Position numbers and translations under genes: made by a program
The notes under the pieces: model-generated
Databases searched by the model: none
Told to the model about the DNA's origin: nothing
The model's input: only the letters and a program-made list of their open reading frames with translations
Assembly: GCF_023520795.1 (NCBI RefSeq)
Contig: NZ_CP046605.1
Location: forward strand, 248,001-312,000
DNA from: Corynebacterium accolens
GTDB lineage: Bacteria > Actinomycetota > Actinomycetes > Mycobacteriales > Mycobacteriaceae
DNA length: 64,000 bases
Reading direction: 5' to 3'
Part shown: piece after piece, positions 8,897 to 21,412 of the stretch
Position numbering within the stretch: position 1 is the first letter of the stretch
Layout: every line of letters starts with the position of its first letter

Positions 8897-10502
8897 GCAG
8901 GCGCGGAACCACCTTGCCGGTGGCATTGCGCGGCAGCTTGGATAAGAAATGCACATCGCGGGGCACGGAGTGCTCGGCGAGCTTATCGTGCACCCAGGCG
9001 CGGATGGCATCGGCAGTCAGTTCGCGGCCAGCGGCATCGGCAGTAGGCACCGCCCAGACGGCGATGCGGCTGAAGGTCTCGCTATCCTCCACGCCACCCG
9101 CGTGCACCTCATCGATGCCGGGCATGGCCTCGAGCACCTCGGTCACGGACTGGGGGTGGACATTCTCGCCACCGACGATGATCATGTCATCGGCCCGGCC
9201 CACGACGTGGAGGAAGCCCTGCTTGTCGATGTACCCCAGATCGCCGATCGACAACAACCCATCGACCCGATTGAGCTTGAGCTTGGGGTTGGTATAGCCG
9301 GTCATGGCGGTGGAATTGGTGAGATAGATTTCGCCCACCTCGCCGCGGGGAACGGGGTGGCCCTCCTTATCGAGGATGCGCAGCTTGGTGCCATTGGCCA
9401 CCTTGCCCACAACATCGGGGTTTTCTGCGACCTGTTCCATCGTGGCCGTTGAGGCAAGCGCCAGCTCCGTGGAACCATAAACATTGCAGAGGATGGGGCC
9501 GAAGCGCGCATTGGTGTCCTTGACCACCTGCGGGGTAAGGGCATTGCCGGCAGAGGCGATGAAGTTCAGGCTCGAGGTATCGAAGGCGCCCTCGGGATCG
9601 TGATCCACCAAGCGCTTGAAAAAGATGGGGGAGGAGAGCATGCCGTCGAGGCGGTAGCGTTGGACATCATCAAGCACCTGCTCCGGCTCAAAAATGCGGC
9701 GGGTGACGATGGTATTGCGTAGCCCCAAGGCAATATTGATGCAGGCCCACCCCCAGGTGTGGAAGATGGAGGCCGTCATCTGCACGCGCTGATCGGCGCG
9801 CCACGGGATATTGCCCACGATGGAGGCGAGGACAACCGGCAAGGTCGGCTCGGGACGGACGATGCCCTTGGGGATGCCGGTGGTGCCGGAGGACATCAGC
9901 ACGATGGGGCCGTGCTTGGGAAAGGCGGGCAGCGCGATATCCAGGGGATTCTTCACGATCTTATCGAGCGTGGGTAGATCGCTTGCCCCCGTATCGTGGG
10001 CGATAATGACCGGGATATCGAGGTTGGGATCGACGCGGTCGATGAATTCATCATCGATGACCAGGACATTAATGCCATTTTCTTCGATGCAGCCGGCCAA
10101 CTGCTCTGGGGAAGAACCGACATTGAGTAGGTAGATCCCGGCACCAGCGTAGCCCTTGGCACCGAGCGGGATGATGATGCCGCGGCCGTTGCGGGCCATG
10201 ACGCCGAGCCGGATTTCCGGCAGCTCCAGGGACTCTAGGTAGCGGGCGAAATTCTGCGCGTGGGATCGCAGCTGGCGGTAGGTGAGGGTGCCGTCGTCAT
10301 CGATAAGCGCGAGGCGATCGGGGCAGGTCAAATAGGCCTGCTCGATTTCACGCGCCGTGGTGAAGCGGTAGCGCGCGAGGTTGGGCAGGAGCTTGATCTG
10401 CCCGCTCAGCCCGCCTTGCCGGGTAATCAGCCCCGATTTGAAGAGGGCAGGGAAGAACTGGCTGAGCGCGGACGCATGGAAGGAAACATCAGACAATTTC
10501 AT
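8880..10502 (-). CDS. Acyl-CoA synthetase (FadD-type AMP-binding enzyme)
   Basis: 540 residues of the ANL superfamily. The phosphate loop is MSSGTTGIPKG, then NVYGSTE (A5), SIGDLGYID (A7 Asp), GRADDMIIVGGENV (hinge) and a C-terminal NATGKV with the adenylation Lys. All motifs are complete. It should activate a fatty or other carboxylic acid to acyl-AMP and then acyl-CoA; the substrate cannot be read from sequence. It is divergent from the secreted SGNH hydrolase across a 152-bp promoter region containing an inverted repeat. Confidence 0.88.
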   Translation of the reverse strand: MKLSDVSFHASALSQFFPALFKSGLITRQGGLSGQIKLLPNLARYRFTTAREIEQAYLTCPDRLALIDDDGTLTYRQLRSHAQNFARYLESLELPEIRLGVMARNGRGIIIPLGAKGYAGAGIYLLNVGSSPEQLAGCIEENGINVLVIDDEFIDRVDPNLDIPVIIAHDTGASDLPTLDKIVKNPLDIALPAFPKHGPIVLMSSGTTGIPKGIVRPEPTLPVVLASIVGNIPWRADQRVQMTASIFHTWGWACINIALGLRNTIVTRRIFEPEQVLDDVQRYRLDGMLSSPIFFKRLVDHDPEGAFDTSSLNFIASAGNALTPQVVKDTNARFGPILCNVYGSTELALASTATMEQVAENPDVVGKVANGTKLRILDKEGHPVPRGEVGEIYLTNSTAMTGYTNPKLKLNRVDGLLSIGDLGYIDKQGFLHVVGRADDMIIVGGENVHPQSVTEVLEAMPGIDEVHAGGVEDSETFSRIAVWAVPTADAAGRELTADAIRAWVHDKLAEHSVPRDVHFLSKLPRNATGKVVPRLLKHGD

Positions 10503-10558
10503 GAAAGAGATAACTCCGAAAAGGCGAAGATAACAAAAATATAACTACGATCGATATC

Positions 10559-10588
10559 GTTAGAAGGAAAGATGATGTTGCTTCTAAC
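10559..10588. promoter_or_regulatory. Inverted repeat in the fadD / SGNH-hydrolase divergent promoter
   Basis: Arms GTTAGAAG (10559-10566) and CTTCTAAC (10581-10588) are perfect and spaced by 14 nt, about one and a half helical turns. This is the geometry of a dimeric repressor site between two divergent genes. No regulator gene is adjacent. Confidence 0.4.
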
Positions 10589-10654
10589 TCGAAAAATGTT
10601 ACTGGAGTGACTAATCTACACTTAAGTTACAAGGTTTGAAGAAAAGGTCCCTCA

Positions 10655-11473
10655 ATGAAATCCCTAAAACTCAAGGCATTTTCGGTCGTCGCTTCCGCGA
10701 TCGCGGTGGTGGGCGTGGCGGTAGCGGCGCCGCAGGCTAGCGCGGCAGAGCGCAATCTCGTTTCCTTCGGCGACTCGGTCATGGCGGATCCGAATGGCGG
10801 GGAATACTTGAAGGACCGCTTCAATCCAACGCGGGTAATCGGAGAAAACTGCCCCACCTCCTTCAACTATGCGAAGCGGGCCGGCGCCAAGATGGGCCTG
10901 CCGGTCCGCGATTTTTCCTGCTCTGGTGCGGTGTCGATGTCGAACGGCCCGCAGATTTGGCAGCAGGTTGATGCCGCCATCGGATCGGGCGCGCTGACCC
11001 CGGATACGGCGCGCGTGCTGATTACCACCGGCTTTAATGACACCTATAACCACCGCGATCTGAATATGGATCAGATTCGCCGGGAATTTACGGATCGCAC
11101 CGCCCCGCAGATTGAGCGGATCAAGCACGCCGCGCCGAATGCCCGCATCCAGATCGTGGGCTACCCCACCATCGGTTCGGGGCCGCACTACTGCCTCGTC
11201 CACGTTGGCCCGACGCCGCTGGATTCGACCTTCCTACCCATGGTTCAAGACTACGAAAACAAGGCGCAGTGGATGCAGGTTGATTTGGCGGCCCGCACCG
11301 GCGTGCAGTTTTTGGATATGAAGCCATCGACCCGCAATAACGGCATGTGCGCTAATGCGAATGACCGCATGTGGGCAGGTCTCGTGGACTTTACGGCGGG
11401 CGCGGGTAACTTGCCTATCCACATGAACCAGCGTGGTCACGAGCACGCGGCCAATGTGATTGCGGCTTCCTAG
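10655..11473 (+). CDS. Secreted SGNH/GDSL-family hydrolase
   Basis: 272 residues. A Sec signal peptide (KLKAF then a hydrophobic stretch) ends at ASA-AE around residue 31. SGNH blocks: GDSV with nucleophile Ser41, Gly91 in the CSGAV block, GFND with Asn128, and His256 in IHMNQRGH. The usual Asp three residues before His is Leu (LPIH), so the triad may be a dyad or use another acid. Four cysteines (66, 89, 180, 232) could form two disulfides outside the cell. It is likely an esterase or lipase acting on envelope or host lipids. Confidence 0.82.
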   Translation: MKSLKLKAFSVVASAIAVVGVAVAAPQASAAERNLVSFGDSVMADPNGGEYLKDRFNPTRVIGENCPTSFNYAKRAGAKMGLPVRDFSCSGAVSMSNGPQIWQQVDAAIGSGALTPDTARVLITTGFNDTYNHRDLNMDQIRREFTDRTAPQIERIKHAAPNARIQIVGYPTIGSGPHYCLVHVGPTPLDSTFLPMVQDYENKAQWMQVDLAARTGVQFLDMKPSTRNNGMCANANDRMWAGLVDFTAGAGNLPIHMNQRGHEHAANVIAAS

Positions 11474-11525
11474 CAACTATTTTCATTACCGCGGCCATAT
11501 TGAAAATGTAGGTATGGTTGTGGAC

Positions 11526-12626
11526 ATGACTGTAAAAGCTGTTATTGCCCGCTCTAAGGGCGCGGAAGTTGAGACCGTAAATATCGTCGTTCCCGATCCC
11601 GGCCCCAATGACGTCATCGTGCGGGTGCAGGCTTGCGGTGTATGCCACACCGACTTGGCCTACCGCGATGGTGACATCGAGGATGCCTTCCCCTTCCTGC
11701 TGGGCCACGAGGCGGCAGGCGTGGTGGAGACCGTAGGTTCTGCGGTTACCCACGTGGAGGAAGGCGATTTCGTCGTCCTGAACTGGCGCGCAGTGTGCGG
11801 CGAGTGCCGCGCTTGCAAGAAGGGCGAGCCCAAGTACTGCTTTAATACCCACAACGCGTCCGCTCGCATGACACTCGCGGACGATGATCCGGACGCCGGC
11901 ACCGAGCTCACGCCTGCGCTGGGCATCGGTTCCTTCGCAGAGAAGACCCTGGTCCACGAGGGCCAGTGCACGAAGGTCGATGACATGGACCCCGCAGCTG
12001 CCGGTCTACTGGGCTGCGGCATCATGGCCGGCTTGGGCGCTTCCGTCAATACCGGCGATATCCAGCTGGGCGAGTCCGTAGCCATCTTCGGTTGCGGCGG
12101 CGTCGGCGTGGCGGCGATTGCCGGTGCGAAGCTGGCGGGTGCGGCGAAGATCATCGCCGTAGACATCGACGAGTCGAAGCTGGAGACCGCGCGCGAGTTC
12201 GGCGCCACCGACACCATTTGCTCGAAGGGCATGTCGGAGCAGGAGGTCATCGATGCGGTGCGCGATCTCACCGGCGGCTTCGGCACGGACGTTTCCATCG
12301 ACGCGGTGGGCATCCAGCCGACGTGGCGCCAGGCCTTCTACTCCCGCGATCATGCCGGCCGCATGGTGATGGTGGGCGTGCCTAACCTGACCGACCACGT
12401 GGACATCCCGGCCATCGACCTTTACGGCCGCGGCGGTTCCATCAAGCCGGCTTGGTACGGCGACTGCTTGCCGGAGCGCGACTTCCCCGCATACGTTGCC
12501 CTGCACAAGGCCGGCAACTTCCCGCTGGATAAGTTCGTTTCTGAGCGCATCGCGCTTGACGATGTCGAGTCTGCCTTCCAAACTATGAAGGACGGCAAGG
12601 TACTACGTTCGGTGGTGGAATTTTAA
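11526..12626 (+). CDS. mscR: S-(hydroxymethyl)mycothiol dehydrogenase
   Basis: A zinc-dependent medium-chain dehydrogenase of 366 residues. It shows the catalytic-zinc CGVCHTD and GHEAAG motifs, four structural cysteines in [15 protein letters not shown], and the nucleotide-binding [10 protein letters not shown]. It should oxidise the mycothiol-formaldehyde adduct (formaldehyde detoxification) and related alcohols. The start is placed at ATG 11526, the family-like MTVKAVIAR; in-frame ATG 11514 is possible. Its stop overlaps the start of the metallo-hydrolase gene (TAATG), a pairing also known from Rv2259/Rv2260 in mycobacteria. Confidence 0.87.
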   Translation: MTVKAVIARSKGAEVETVNIVVPDPGPNDVIVRVQACGVCHTDLAYRDGDIEDAFPFLLGHEAAGVVETVGSAVTHVEEGDFVVLNWRAVCGECRACKKGEPKYCFNTHNASARMTLADDDPDAGTELTPALGIGSFAEKTLVHEGQCTKVDDMDPAAAGLLGCGIMAGLGASVNTGDIQLGESVAIFGCGGVGVAAIAGAKLAGAAKIIAVDIDESKLETAREFGATDTICSKGMSEQEVIDAVRDLTGGFGTDVSIDAVGIQPTWRQAFYSRDHAGRMVMVGVPNLTDHVDIPAIDLYGRGGSIKPAWYGDCLPERDFPAYVALHKAGNFPLDKFVSERIALDDVESAFQTMKDGKVLRSVVEF

Positions 12627-13240
12627 TGCAGATTGAAAGCACGGTAACTTCTGGCAAGTTCCGCTTGGATGGCGGCGAATGGGACGTGGACAATAACGTC
12701 TACGTGCTAGGCGATGCCTCCAGCGTCTACATCGTCGACCCCTCCCACGATCTCGATGCCGTGGCAGAGCTGGTGGGCGACCGCAAGGTCGAGGGCATCA
12801 TCCTGACCCACGGCCACAACGATCACTGCGAGCTCGCGCCGGAGGCGGCGAAGCGCTTCGATGCGGATGTCTACATGCACCCGGACGATGACATGCTCTG
12901 GCGAGAGGCGAATGGCGATGCCCACTACATCGACCTAGCCGATAACGGCCAGTTCGACATCAACGGCGAGAAGATCACCGTCTACCACACCCCGGGCCAC
13001 TCGCCGGGCTGCGTCGTCCTCTACGTCGATGGCACGCTGCTGTCTGGCGATACCCTGTTCAACGGCGGCCCTGGCGCGACGGGGCGCAAGTACTCGGATT
13101 TCGATGTCATCATCGAATCCCTGCGCAACGTCGTCTTCAACCTGCCGGAAGATACGAAGGTCTTGCCGGGCCACGGCGATGCCACGACAGTGGGAGCGGA
13201 AGCGGCGCGCATCGACGAGTACATCGAGCGCGGCTACTAA
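12626..13240 (+). CDS. MBL-fold metallo-hydrolase partner of MscR
   Basis: 204 residues with the complete metallo-beta-lactamase signature: HGHNDHCE (metal ligands), [14 protein letters not shown] and LPGHGDAT. Related to glyoxalase-II-like thioesterases. One-base overlap with mscR suggests it hydrolyses the S-formyl-mycothiol product of that enzyme; this role is inferred from context. Its 3' end overlaps rmlA convergently by three bases. Confidence 0.85.
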   Translation: MQIESTVTSGKFRLDGGEWDVDNNVYVLGDASSVYIVDPSHDLDAVAELVGDRKVEGIILTHGHNDHCELAPEAAKRFDADVYMHPDDDMLWREANGDAHYIDLADNGQFDINGEKITVYHTPGHSPGCVVLYVDGTLLSGDTLFNGGPGATGRKYSDFDVIIESLRNVVFNLPEDTKVLPGHGDATTVGAEAARIDEYIERGY

Positions 13241-14085
13241 TAATCGCGCAAGTACTCTCCGTAGCCGGATTTGAGGAGGGGCTGGGCTAGCGCTTCCAGC
13301 TCTGCCTGGGAGATGAATCCGGCTTCGTAGGCCGCCACCTCGGGGGAACCGATGACGATGCCCGTCCTCTTCTGCATCACCTCTACGTAGGCGGCGGCCT
13401 CGCTCATGGAATCGACGGTGCCGGTATCAAGCCACACGCTGCCGCGGTGGAGGCGCTGCACGCTCAGCGCGCCGCGGCGCAGGTAGGCCTCGTTGATGGA
13501 GGTAATCTCGAGCTCCCCGCGATCGCTTGGCGTGATGGACTTAGCGATATCGATGACCGAATTATCGTAGAAATACAGCCCCACGACGGCATGATTAGAC
13601 CGCGGTTCCGACGGCTTTTCTTCAATGCTGAGCGCTTGGCCGGCGTGGTCGAATTCGACGACTCCGTAGCGCTGCGGATCTGATACTTCATAGGCAAAGA
13701 TGATGCCGCCTTCTGGATTGCGGCACTGGCTTAGCTCTCCGCCGAAGCCGTGGAAGATATTGTCGCCGAGAACGAGCGCGACGCTGTCATCACCAATGAA
13801 ATCCTCCCCAATCAAAAAGGCCTGCGCCAATCCTTCTGGGCGGGCTTGGACGGCGTAATCGATCATCAACCCGAGCTGGGATCCATCCCCGAAGAGCCTT
13901 TGAAACGCCCCAGCGTCCTCTGGGGTGGTGATGATGAGGATCTCCCGAATGCCCGCCTGGATGAGCGTGGTCAACGGGTAGTAGATCATCGGCTTGTCAT
14001 AGATGGGCATGAGCTGCTTAGAGATGCCCTTAGTAATGGGATAAAGCCGCGTTCCGGATCCACCGGCGAGGATTATGCCTTTCAT
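13237..14085 (-). CDS. rmlA: Glucose-1-phosphate thymidylyltransferase
   Basis: 282 residues. The nucleotidyltransferase signature [16 protein letters not shown] opens the protein, then [25 protein letters not shown] (metal Asp) and the [10 protein letters not shown] block. It makes dTDP-glucose, the first step to dTDP-L-rhamnose. It is the last gene of an operon rmlB - rmlCD - rmlA, with 2 bp between rmlCD stop and this ATG. Confidence 0.94.
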   Translation of the reverse strand: MKGIILAGGSGTRLYPITKGISKQLMPIYDKPMIYYPLTTLIQAGIREILIITTPEDAGAFQRLFGDGSQLGLMIDYAVQARPEGLAQAFLIGEDFIGDDSVALVLGDNIFHGFGGELSQCRNPEGGIIFAYEVSDPQRYGVVEFDHAGQALSIEEKPSEPRSNHAVVGLYFYDNSVIDIAKSITPSDRGELEITSINEAYLRRGALSVQRLHRGSVWLDTGTVDSMSEAAAYVEVMQKRTGIVIGSPEVAAYEAGFISQAELEALAQPLLKSGYGEYLRDY

Positions 14086-14087
14086 CG

Positions 14088-15473
14088 CTACTCCTCGCTG
14101 GCCTTGCTGGGCTCGCCAGGAACGCTAGGGTACAGCGCGAGGTACAAGGCGAGGGCGGCCCGCCAATTCTGCGGGGAAAAGCCCGTGGCCTCGATTTTGT
14201 CTAGGGCAAGCGTCGATTCTTTGGGCCGTGGTGCTTCGGGGCCAGCGATTTCCCGATACTGTTCGGTGCTTACCGGCGTGACCTCTGATGGGTCATGGCC
14301 CAAGCCGATGAATACGGACATCGCCATTTCATCGCGCCCGACGGTATCGCCAGAATTGGAAATATTATAGATTCCGTACTCGGGCCGGGTGCGCAAGAGA
14401 TGCGCGATGCCCTTCGCCAAATCCTCGGCAAAGGTGGGTCGCCCGCGCTGGTCATGAATGACCTTCGGCTCTTTATCGGCTTCGGCGAGGCGGCGCATGG
14501 TGGCGATGAAGTTTGGGCCATCGCCAAACACCCACGAGGTGCGCACGACATAATGTTGCGGCGCGGTTTGCGCGGCGGTTTCGCCCGCGGCCTTCGACGC
14601 TCCGTAGGCGGAAAGGGGCGAGGGAATCTCGTCTTCGGTATGCAGCTCCTTAGAACCATCGAAAATGTAGTCGCTGGATACGTGCACGAAGGTCAGCTGG
14701 TTTTCGGCAGCGATGTGGGCGAGCTTGGCCGGCGCCTCGGCGTTGACGGCCCAAGCGGCGGCGCGATCGTCCTCGGCGCCATTGACGTCGTTGTAGGCGG
14801 CGCAGTTGATGATGGCCTCGTATTGCTTCCACTGGCGCTGCGGGGGATTGGTGATGTCGAACTCCGCATGGGTGCAGAACTCGGCATTCTTAAGAACCCG
14901 CTTCAGCGCCCGGCCGAGCTGGCCATTCGCACCGGTAACGAGGATTTTGCGGGGAGGCATGGGGGTGACGTCGGCAAGCGCAGGCAGGTGCTTGTCCTTT
15001 TCTGATACCTCGCGCGGTTCGAGGGGCCACTCCACGGCGTCGAGGTTGATTCCGGTATAGCGCGCCTCGGGGGACCAGTGCTCGTTGACCAGGTAGGAGT
15101 AGGAAGTCTCCTCGAGCGCTTGAAAACCATTGGCAACCCCGCGGGGCACAAATACGGCGGTCTCTGGCCCCACTTCATGGGTGACGATTTCGCCGAAAGT
15201 TGCGGAGCCTTCCCGCAGATCGCACCAAGCGCCAAAGATCTTGCCGTTCGCGACGGAGACGAGCTTGTCCCAAGGCTCGGCGTGCAGCCCGCGCGTGGCA
15301 CCAGTGCGGTTATAAGAAATATTATTTTGCACCGGCTGGAACGAAGCCAACTCTGGTGCGACCTCACCAAGCTTTTCGCGCTGCCAGTTTTCCTTGAACC
15401 AGCCACGGTTATCCCCGTGCACGTCCAGCTCGATGATGCGTAGGCCTTCAATGGCGGTGTTGTGTACCTGCAT
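14088..15473 (-). CDS. rmlCD: Bifunctional dTDP-4-dehydrorhamnose 3,5-epimerase / reductase fusion
   Basis: 461 residues. Residues 1 to about 170 are an RmlC cupin ([22 protein letters not shown] with catalytic His). From about 173 an RmlD short-chain reductase follows, with [12 protein letters not shown] for NADPH and [11 protein letters not shown] carrying the Tyr-x3-Lys pair. The two last steps of dTDP-L-rhamnose synthesis are thus on one chain, a fusion known in corynebacteria. Two base pairs separate it from rmlB upstream and rmlA downstream. Confidence 0.93.
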   Translation of the reverse strand: MQVHNTAIEGLRIIELDVHGDNRGWFKENWQREKLGEVAPELASFQPVQNNISYNRTGATRGLHAEPWDKLVSVANGKIFGAWCDLREGSATFGEIVTHEVGPETAVFVPRGVANGFQALEETSYSYLVNEHWSPEARYTGINLDAVEWPLEPREVSEKDKHLPALADVTPMPPRKILVTGANGQLGRALKRVLKNAEFCTHAEFDITNPPQRQWKQYEAIINCAAYNDVNGAEDDRAAAWAVNAEAPAKLAHIAAENQLTFVHVSSDYIFDGSKELHTEDEIPSPLSAYGASKAAGETAAQTAPQHYVVRTSWVFGDGPNFIATMRRLAEADKEPKVIHDQRGRPTFAEDLAKGIAHLLRTRPEYGIYNISNSGDTVGRDEMAMSVFIGLGHDPSEVTPVSTEQYREIAGPEAPRPKESTLALDKIEATGFSPQNWRAALALYLALYPSVPGEPSKASEE

Positions 15474-15475
15474 AA

Positions 15476-18171
<2,696 letters not shown>

Positions 18172-18336
18172 GGTTCCTCCTCCTTCCTGTTTCGCTTTCA
18201 TGTTCTATTCTATGTCAATAAAACACCAGCGCAACCGCAAGAAAGGAATTGGTCAATAGACTGTACATTCCCCAACCAAACGGGCCCAGCCGCAACCAAA
18301 CGCAAGCAACCCCCGCCAAACAGCGCCCGAAAACCA

Positions 18337-19662
18337 CTAATCCGGAAACTTAGGCAACGCTGTTTCATCGAGCCATGCGGCAACGGTGGCATCGAAAAGG
18401 GCGGCGTCCGGCGCAGCCTCCCGGAAGGACGAGAGGAGATCTGCGGGCTCGACCACGGAGTGCTGATGCTGGGTGAGGTAGGAGGTGAGGGTGGGGAAGA
18501 AGGCATCGCCAAGCAGCCGGTGAATGGCGTGTACCGCGAGGGCCCCGCGCTTGTACACGCGGTCATCGAACATATCGCGCGCGCCGGGATCAGAAACCTT
18601 GATGTCTTGGCGCTTGCGCATCAGAACTTGGTAATGCGAGCGCGCCGCCTCGCGCGCGGAGGACGCACCCTTGTGCTCACCCCACAACCACTCGCTGTAG
18701 CAGGCAAAACCCTCATTGAGCCAAATATCCTTCCACGCAGAAAGGCCAACGGAATTGCCAAACCACTGGTGGGAAAGCTCGTGCGCGATGAGCCGCTCGA
18801 AGGCGTGATCGCCCTTCACATGGTTGGAACCGAAAATGGACAAGCCTTGGGCCTCGAGGGGAATCTCCAGCTCATCCTCGGTAATGATGACCTGATAGGC
18901 GGGGAACGGATAAGGCCCGTAGATAGAGGAGAAGAAATCCACCATCTCCTGCTGCCGGGAAAACTCTTCGCGTACGCGCTCGCGCAAGAACGCCGGGGCC
19001 CACGCCTGGGTATTAGCCCCCAGCGAATACGAAGAAAACTCGCCTACCTGTACCGTTGCCAGGTATGTGGCCATGGGGTGGCGCGTGCGGTAGTGCCACC
19101 GAGTGGTGGAACCGCCGGCCTTGCGGGAGACCAATTCGCCATTGGAAATAACGGTAAAGGGGCTATCGGCGGTGATGATGATGTCATACGTCGCCTTTTC
19201 AGAAGGCGTGTCATCGCACGGGAACCAGCTGGGCGCGCCATTGGGCTGGCTGGCCACCAACGAGCCGGATTCGGTTTCCTCCCAGCCAATTTCACCCCAT
19301 GTGGTGCGGATGGGGCGCGGGCTGCCGCCGTAGCGAATGTGCAGCTCAAACTCGGTTCCGGCAGGGATTTCGGAGGCAAAACGCAAGCGCAGCTTCCCAG
19401 AAGATTGGCGGAACTTGGCCACCCGGGGCGCGTGCTTGGCGGTCACGCGCCGCGCCACCATCGCCCCGCCAAGATCTAAGGTTAAGGAGGTCAGTTCCTC
19501 CACCGCGCGCACGCTCAAAATGGCCTCGCCCTGCAGCAGGTTAGGCTCCACGCGGTAGTTCAAGTCCAGCGTGTAGTGGGTGACTTCAAAACCAAGGTTG
19601 AAGTCCACGCCGGTATAAGGATCAGTATGCGCACGCGAAAAGGCGGTAGGAAGCAATGTCAT
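18337..19662 (-). CDS. M1-family zinc metallopeptidase (aminopeptidase N-like)
   Basis: 441 residues. Zinc motif HELSHQWFGN at 294-303 with the third ligand Glu317 in WLNEGFACYSE, and catalytic Tyr370 in DDRVYKRGALA. The substrate loop reads LEAQGLSIFG in place of the classical GAMEN. The protein stops after the catalytic domain and lacks the large C-terminal helical domain, as in short actinobacterial members. No signal peptide is evident. Probably a cytoplasmic aminopeptidase. It lies 36 bp after the mycolyltransferase gene and may be co-transcribed. Confidence 0.88.
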   Translation of the reverse strand: MTLLPTAFSRAHTDPYTGVDFNLGFEVTHYTLDLNYRVEPNLLQGEAILSVRAVEELTSLTLDLGGAMVARRVTAKHAPRVAKFRQSSGKLRLRFASEIPAGTEFELHIRYGGSPRPIRTTWGEIGWEETESGSLVASQPNGAPSWFPCDDTPSEKATYDIIITADSPFTVISNGELVSRKAGGSTTRWHYRTRHPMATYLATVQVGEFSSYSLGANTQAWAPAFLRERVREEFSRQQEMVDFFSSIYGPYPFPAYQVIITEDELEIPLEAQGLSIFGSNHVKGDHAFERLIAHELSHQWFGNSVGLSAWKDIWLNEGFACYSEWLWGEHKGASSAREAARSHYQVLMRKRQDIKVSDPGARDMFDDRVYKRGALAVHAIHRLLGDAFFPTLTSYLTQHQHSVVEPADLLSSFREAAPDAALFDATVAAWLDETALPKFPD

Positions 19663-19698
19663 AATTGCACCCTACCGCCCGTTGCGCGCAGCCTAAAT

Positions 19699-20778
19699 TT
19701 AGCTATTGAAGCCCCGCTCGAATACTGGCCAGGAATCCTTCAGATCCTGGTTCCAGTGCGGCCACGAGTGGGTTCCGGTATTGCGGAAGTTAAAGGTGGC
19801 GGGCACGCCAGCCTGGTCAAGCTTGGCCTTGAAGTTGTGGGTGCAGTAGTTCACACCGGCCTCGATGGCGCCGCCTTCAACCTGCAGGGTAGCGGAGCCC
19901 TGCGCTGCCTGGAGCGGGTTGTAGCCCTTGGACTGGATGTAGGAGAACGTGTCTTCCTCGCTAGCCAGACCAGAGCCGGAGGACACGTACAGCTCGGTGC
20001 CGTGCAGCTTCTCGGCATTCATCATGGCGTCGTTATAGCGGTTGGTGGGAGAACCCAGCGGGCCCCACATCTGGTCCACGCTGCCGCCGCCGCGGCCAAC
20101 GGTCAGCTCTACGCCCTGGCGCTCGATGGGGTACGCGGTAGCCGCGCAACCTGCAAAGGAACCAACGGCGTCGTAGAAGCCCTGGTTGTGCTGTGCCAGC
20201 AACAGGGAGGAGGTGGCGGACATGGACATGCCCGCGATGGCGCGGTGGTTATCGGCATTGATGTGCTTCTCGATGGCCCCCGGCAGCTCCTTGGTCAAGA
20301 AGGTCTCCCACTTTTGTGGTCCCTGCAGGAAGCCCGAATTCGGCTCAGAGATCCAGTCGGTGTAGTAGGAGAAAGCGCCGGCCTGTGGGACAACGACGTT
20401 GACGTCCTTCGAGTGGTAGAAGTCAACGGCATCAGAAAGCTTCAGCCAATCCATGTCCTGTTCCGCGCCGCCTGCACCGTTGAGCAGGTACACGGTCGGG
20501 CGGTTTTCATGCTGGGCGCGGACGACGGCCAAAGGAATCTTCCGGCCGTTCATCGCCGGCGAGGTTGCCTCGAGCTTTTCAACGCGCGCATCATCCTTGT
20601 ACTTCTTGTACCAGGACTTACCCTCGATTTCCGGGGTAGGCTCCAGCGGGGAAATCGTGGACTGTGCGGCATCGCCCGCCACCTGCTGCGGGGTCAGCTC
20701 GGCCGCGCCTGCCACGGGGGCATAAGCCAAGCCCGTGCAAACCGCAGCTGCCGCGAGGACAGAATTGAGACGCTTCAT
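19699..20778 (-). CDS. Corynomycolyltransferase (antigen 85-like secreted esterase)
   Basis: 359 residues with a signal peptide cleaved near AGA-AE at residue 25-26. An alpha/beta hydrolase of the antigen 85 type: NGAGG oxyanion region, nucleophile Ser185 in GMSMSAT, and catalytic His337 in GTHSWPHW. It should transfer corynomycolate between trehalose monomycolates or onto arabinogalactan in the cell envelope. An AAAGGAAAGAAGCACC-like leader precedes the ATG. Confidence 0.88.
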   Translation of the reverse strand: MKRLNSVLAAAAVCTGLAYAPVAGAAELTPQQVAGDAAQSTISPLEPTPEIEGKSWYKKYKDDARVEKLEATSPAMNGRKIPLAVVRAQHENRPTVYLLNGAGGAEQDMDWLKLSDAVDFYHSKDVNVVVPQAGAFSYYTDWISEPNSGFLQGPQKWETFLTKELPGAIEKHINADNHRAIAGMSMSATSSLLLAQHNQGFYDAVGSFAGCAATAYPIERQGVELTVGRGGGSVDQMWGPLGSPTNRYNDAMMNAEKLHGTELYVSSGSGLASEEDTFSYIQSKGYNPLQAAQGSATLQVEGGAIEAGVNYCTHNFKAKLDQAGVPATFNFRNTGTHSWPHWNQDLKDSWPVFERGFNS

Positions 20779-21141
20779 GGTGCTTCTTTCCTGTAGGGAG
20801 TGGACTCGATAACTATACTTCGGCCGCGAAAAATTGGCATATTAAGGAAGTATATTCAGTGTTTAGACATACAGATATCGCCATTTATAGTGCCCAATAA
20901 ATGCCCGCCGGTAAAGACCTAGGTCGATTTGGGACATGAGCGGGGGTAAGCGGCGCTCTATACGCCTGTACCTTTGTTAATGATAACAAACACTGTGACA
21001 ATTGAGGTTTGTGTGTCATAATCTCCTAAGAAATCGCGGCGCAGCTGTAACGCCAGCAGAAATGGCTGCGTTAGTGCTTTTAGTATGAAAAGCTAAGCAG
21101 TGCGATTGTGCACGTGCGCTCCAACAAAAGAAAGAACCTCA
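20779..21141. other. Divergent promoter region, mycolyltransferase versus small peptide
   Basis: 363 bp without a gene. AT-richer than its surroundings. It includes AATGATAACAAACACTGTGA near 20978-20997 followed by a GTTTGTGTG tract, a loose inverted pair (CAAAC/GTTTG). No confident operator can be named. Confidence 0.5.
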
Positions 21142-21252
21142 ATGAACGTTTTCGATACCGTCCTCGTTTCCATCAACGAATTCCTCGGCCCCTTCATCCA
21201 CTCCGCGTTGGAGGCCTACTCCAAGCTGCTGGTTTCCCTTCACCTGATCTAA
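21142..21252 (+). CDS. 36-residue amphipathic peptide
   Basis: ATG 21142 to TAA 21250-21252. The peptide has charges D5, E13, E24 and K28. Hydrophobic residues fall at 1, 4, 8, 11, 15, 18, 22, 26, 29 and 33, a regular amphipathic helix. AAAGAAAGAACC precedes the ATG and a strong hairpin follows 15 bp after the stop, so it looks like a complete small transcription unit. No signal peptide. In size and helical character it recalls the short PorA/PorH pore peptides of corynebacteria, but it shows no clear sequence match; a leader peptide is an alternative. Confidence 0.55.
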   Translation: MNVFDTVLVSINEFLGPFIHSALEAYSKLLVSLHLI

Positions 21253-21266
21253 ACCTGCGAAGCCTC

Positions 21267-21323
21267 AAGGGCCCTGCGGGGGTGCATCTGCTGCTTGCCG
21301 ATGCCTCCCTTCGCAGGGCCCTT
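21267..21323 (+). terminator. Hairpin after the 36-residue peptide
   Basis: Arms AAGGGCCCTGCG (21267-21278) and CGCAGGGCCCTT (21312-21323) are perfect over 12 bp with a 33-nt loop and are followed by TCCTTCTTCT. Confidence 0.65.
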
Positions 21324-21412
21324 TCCTTCTTCTCACCGCCGTATGGGGTGGGGTGCCCCCAAGTGTGACCAATTACGCGACAATGAGGACAAAGTTACGT
21401 ATCCTGTAGGGC

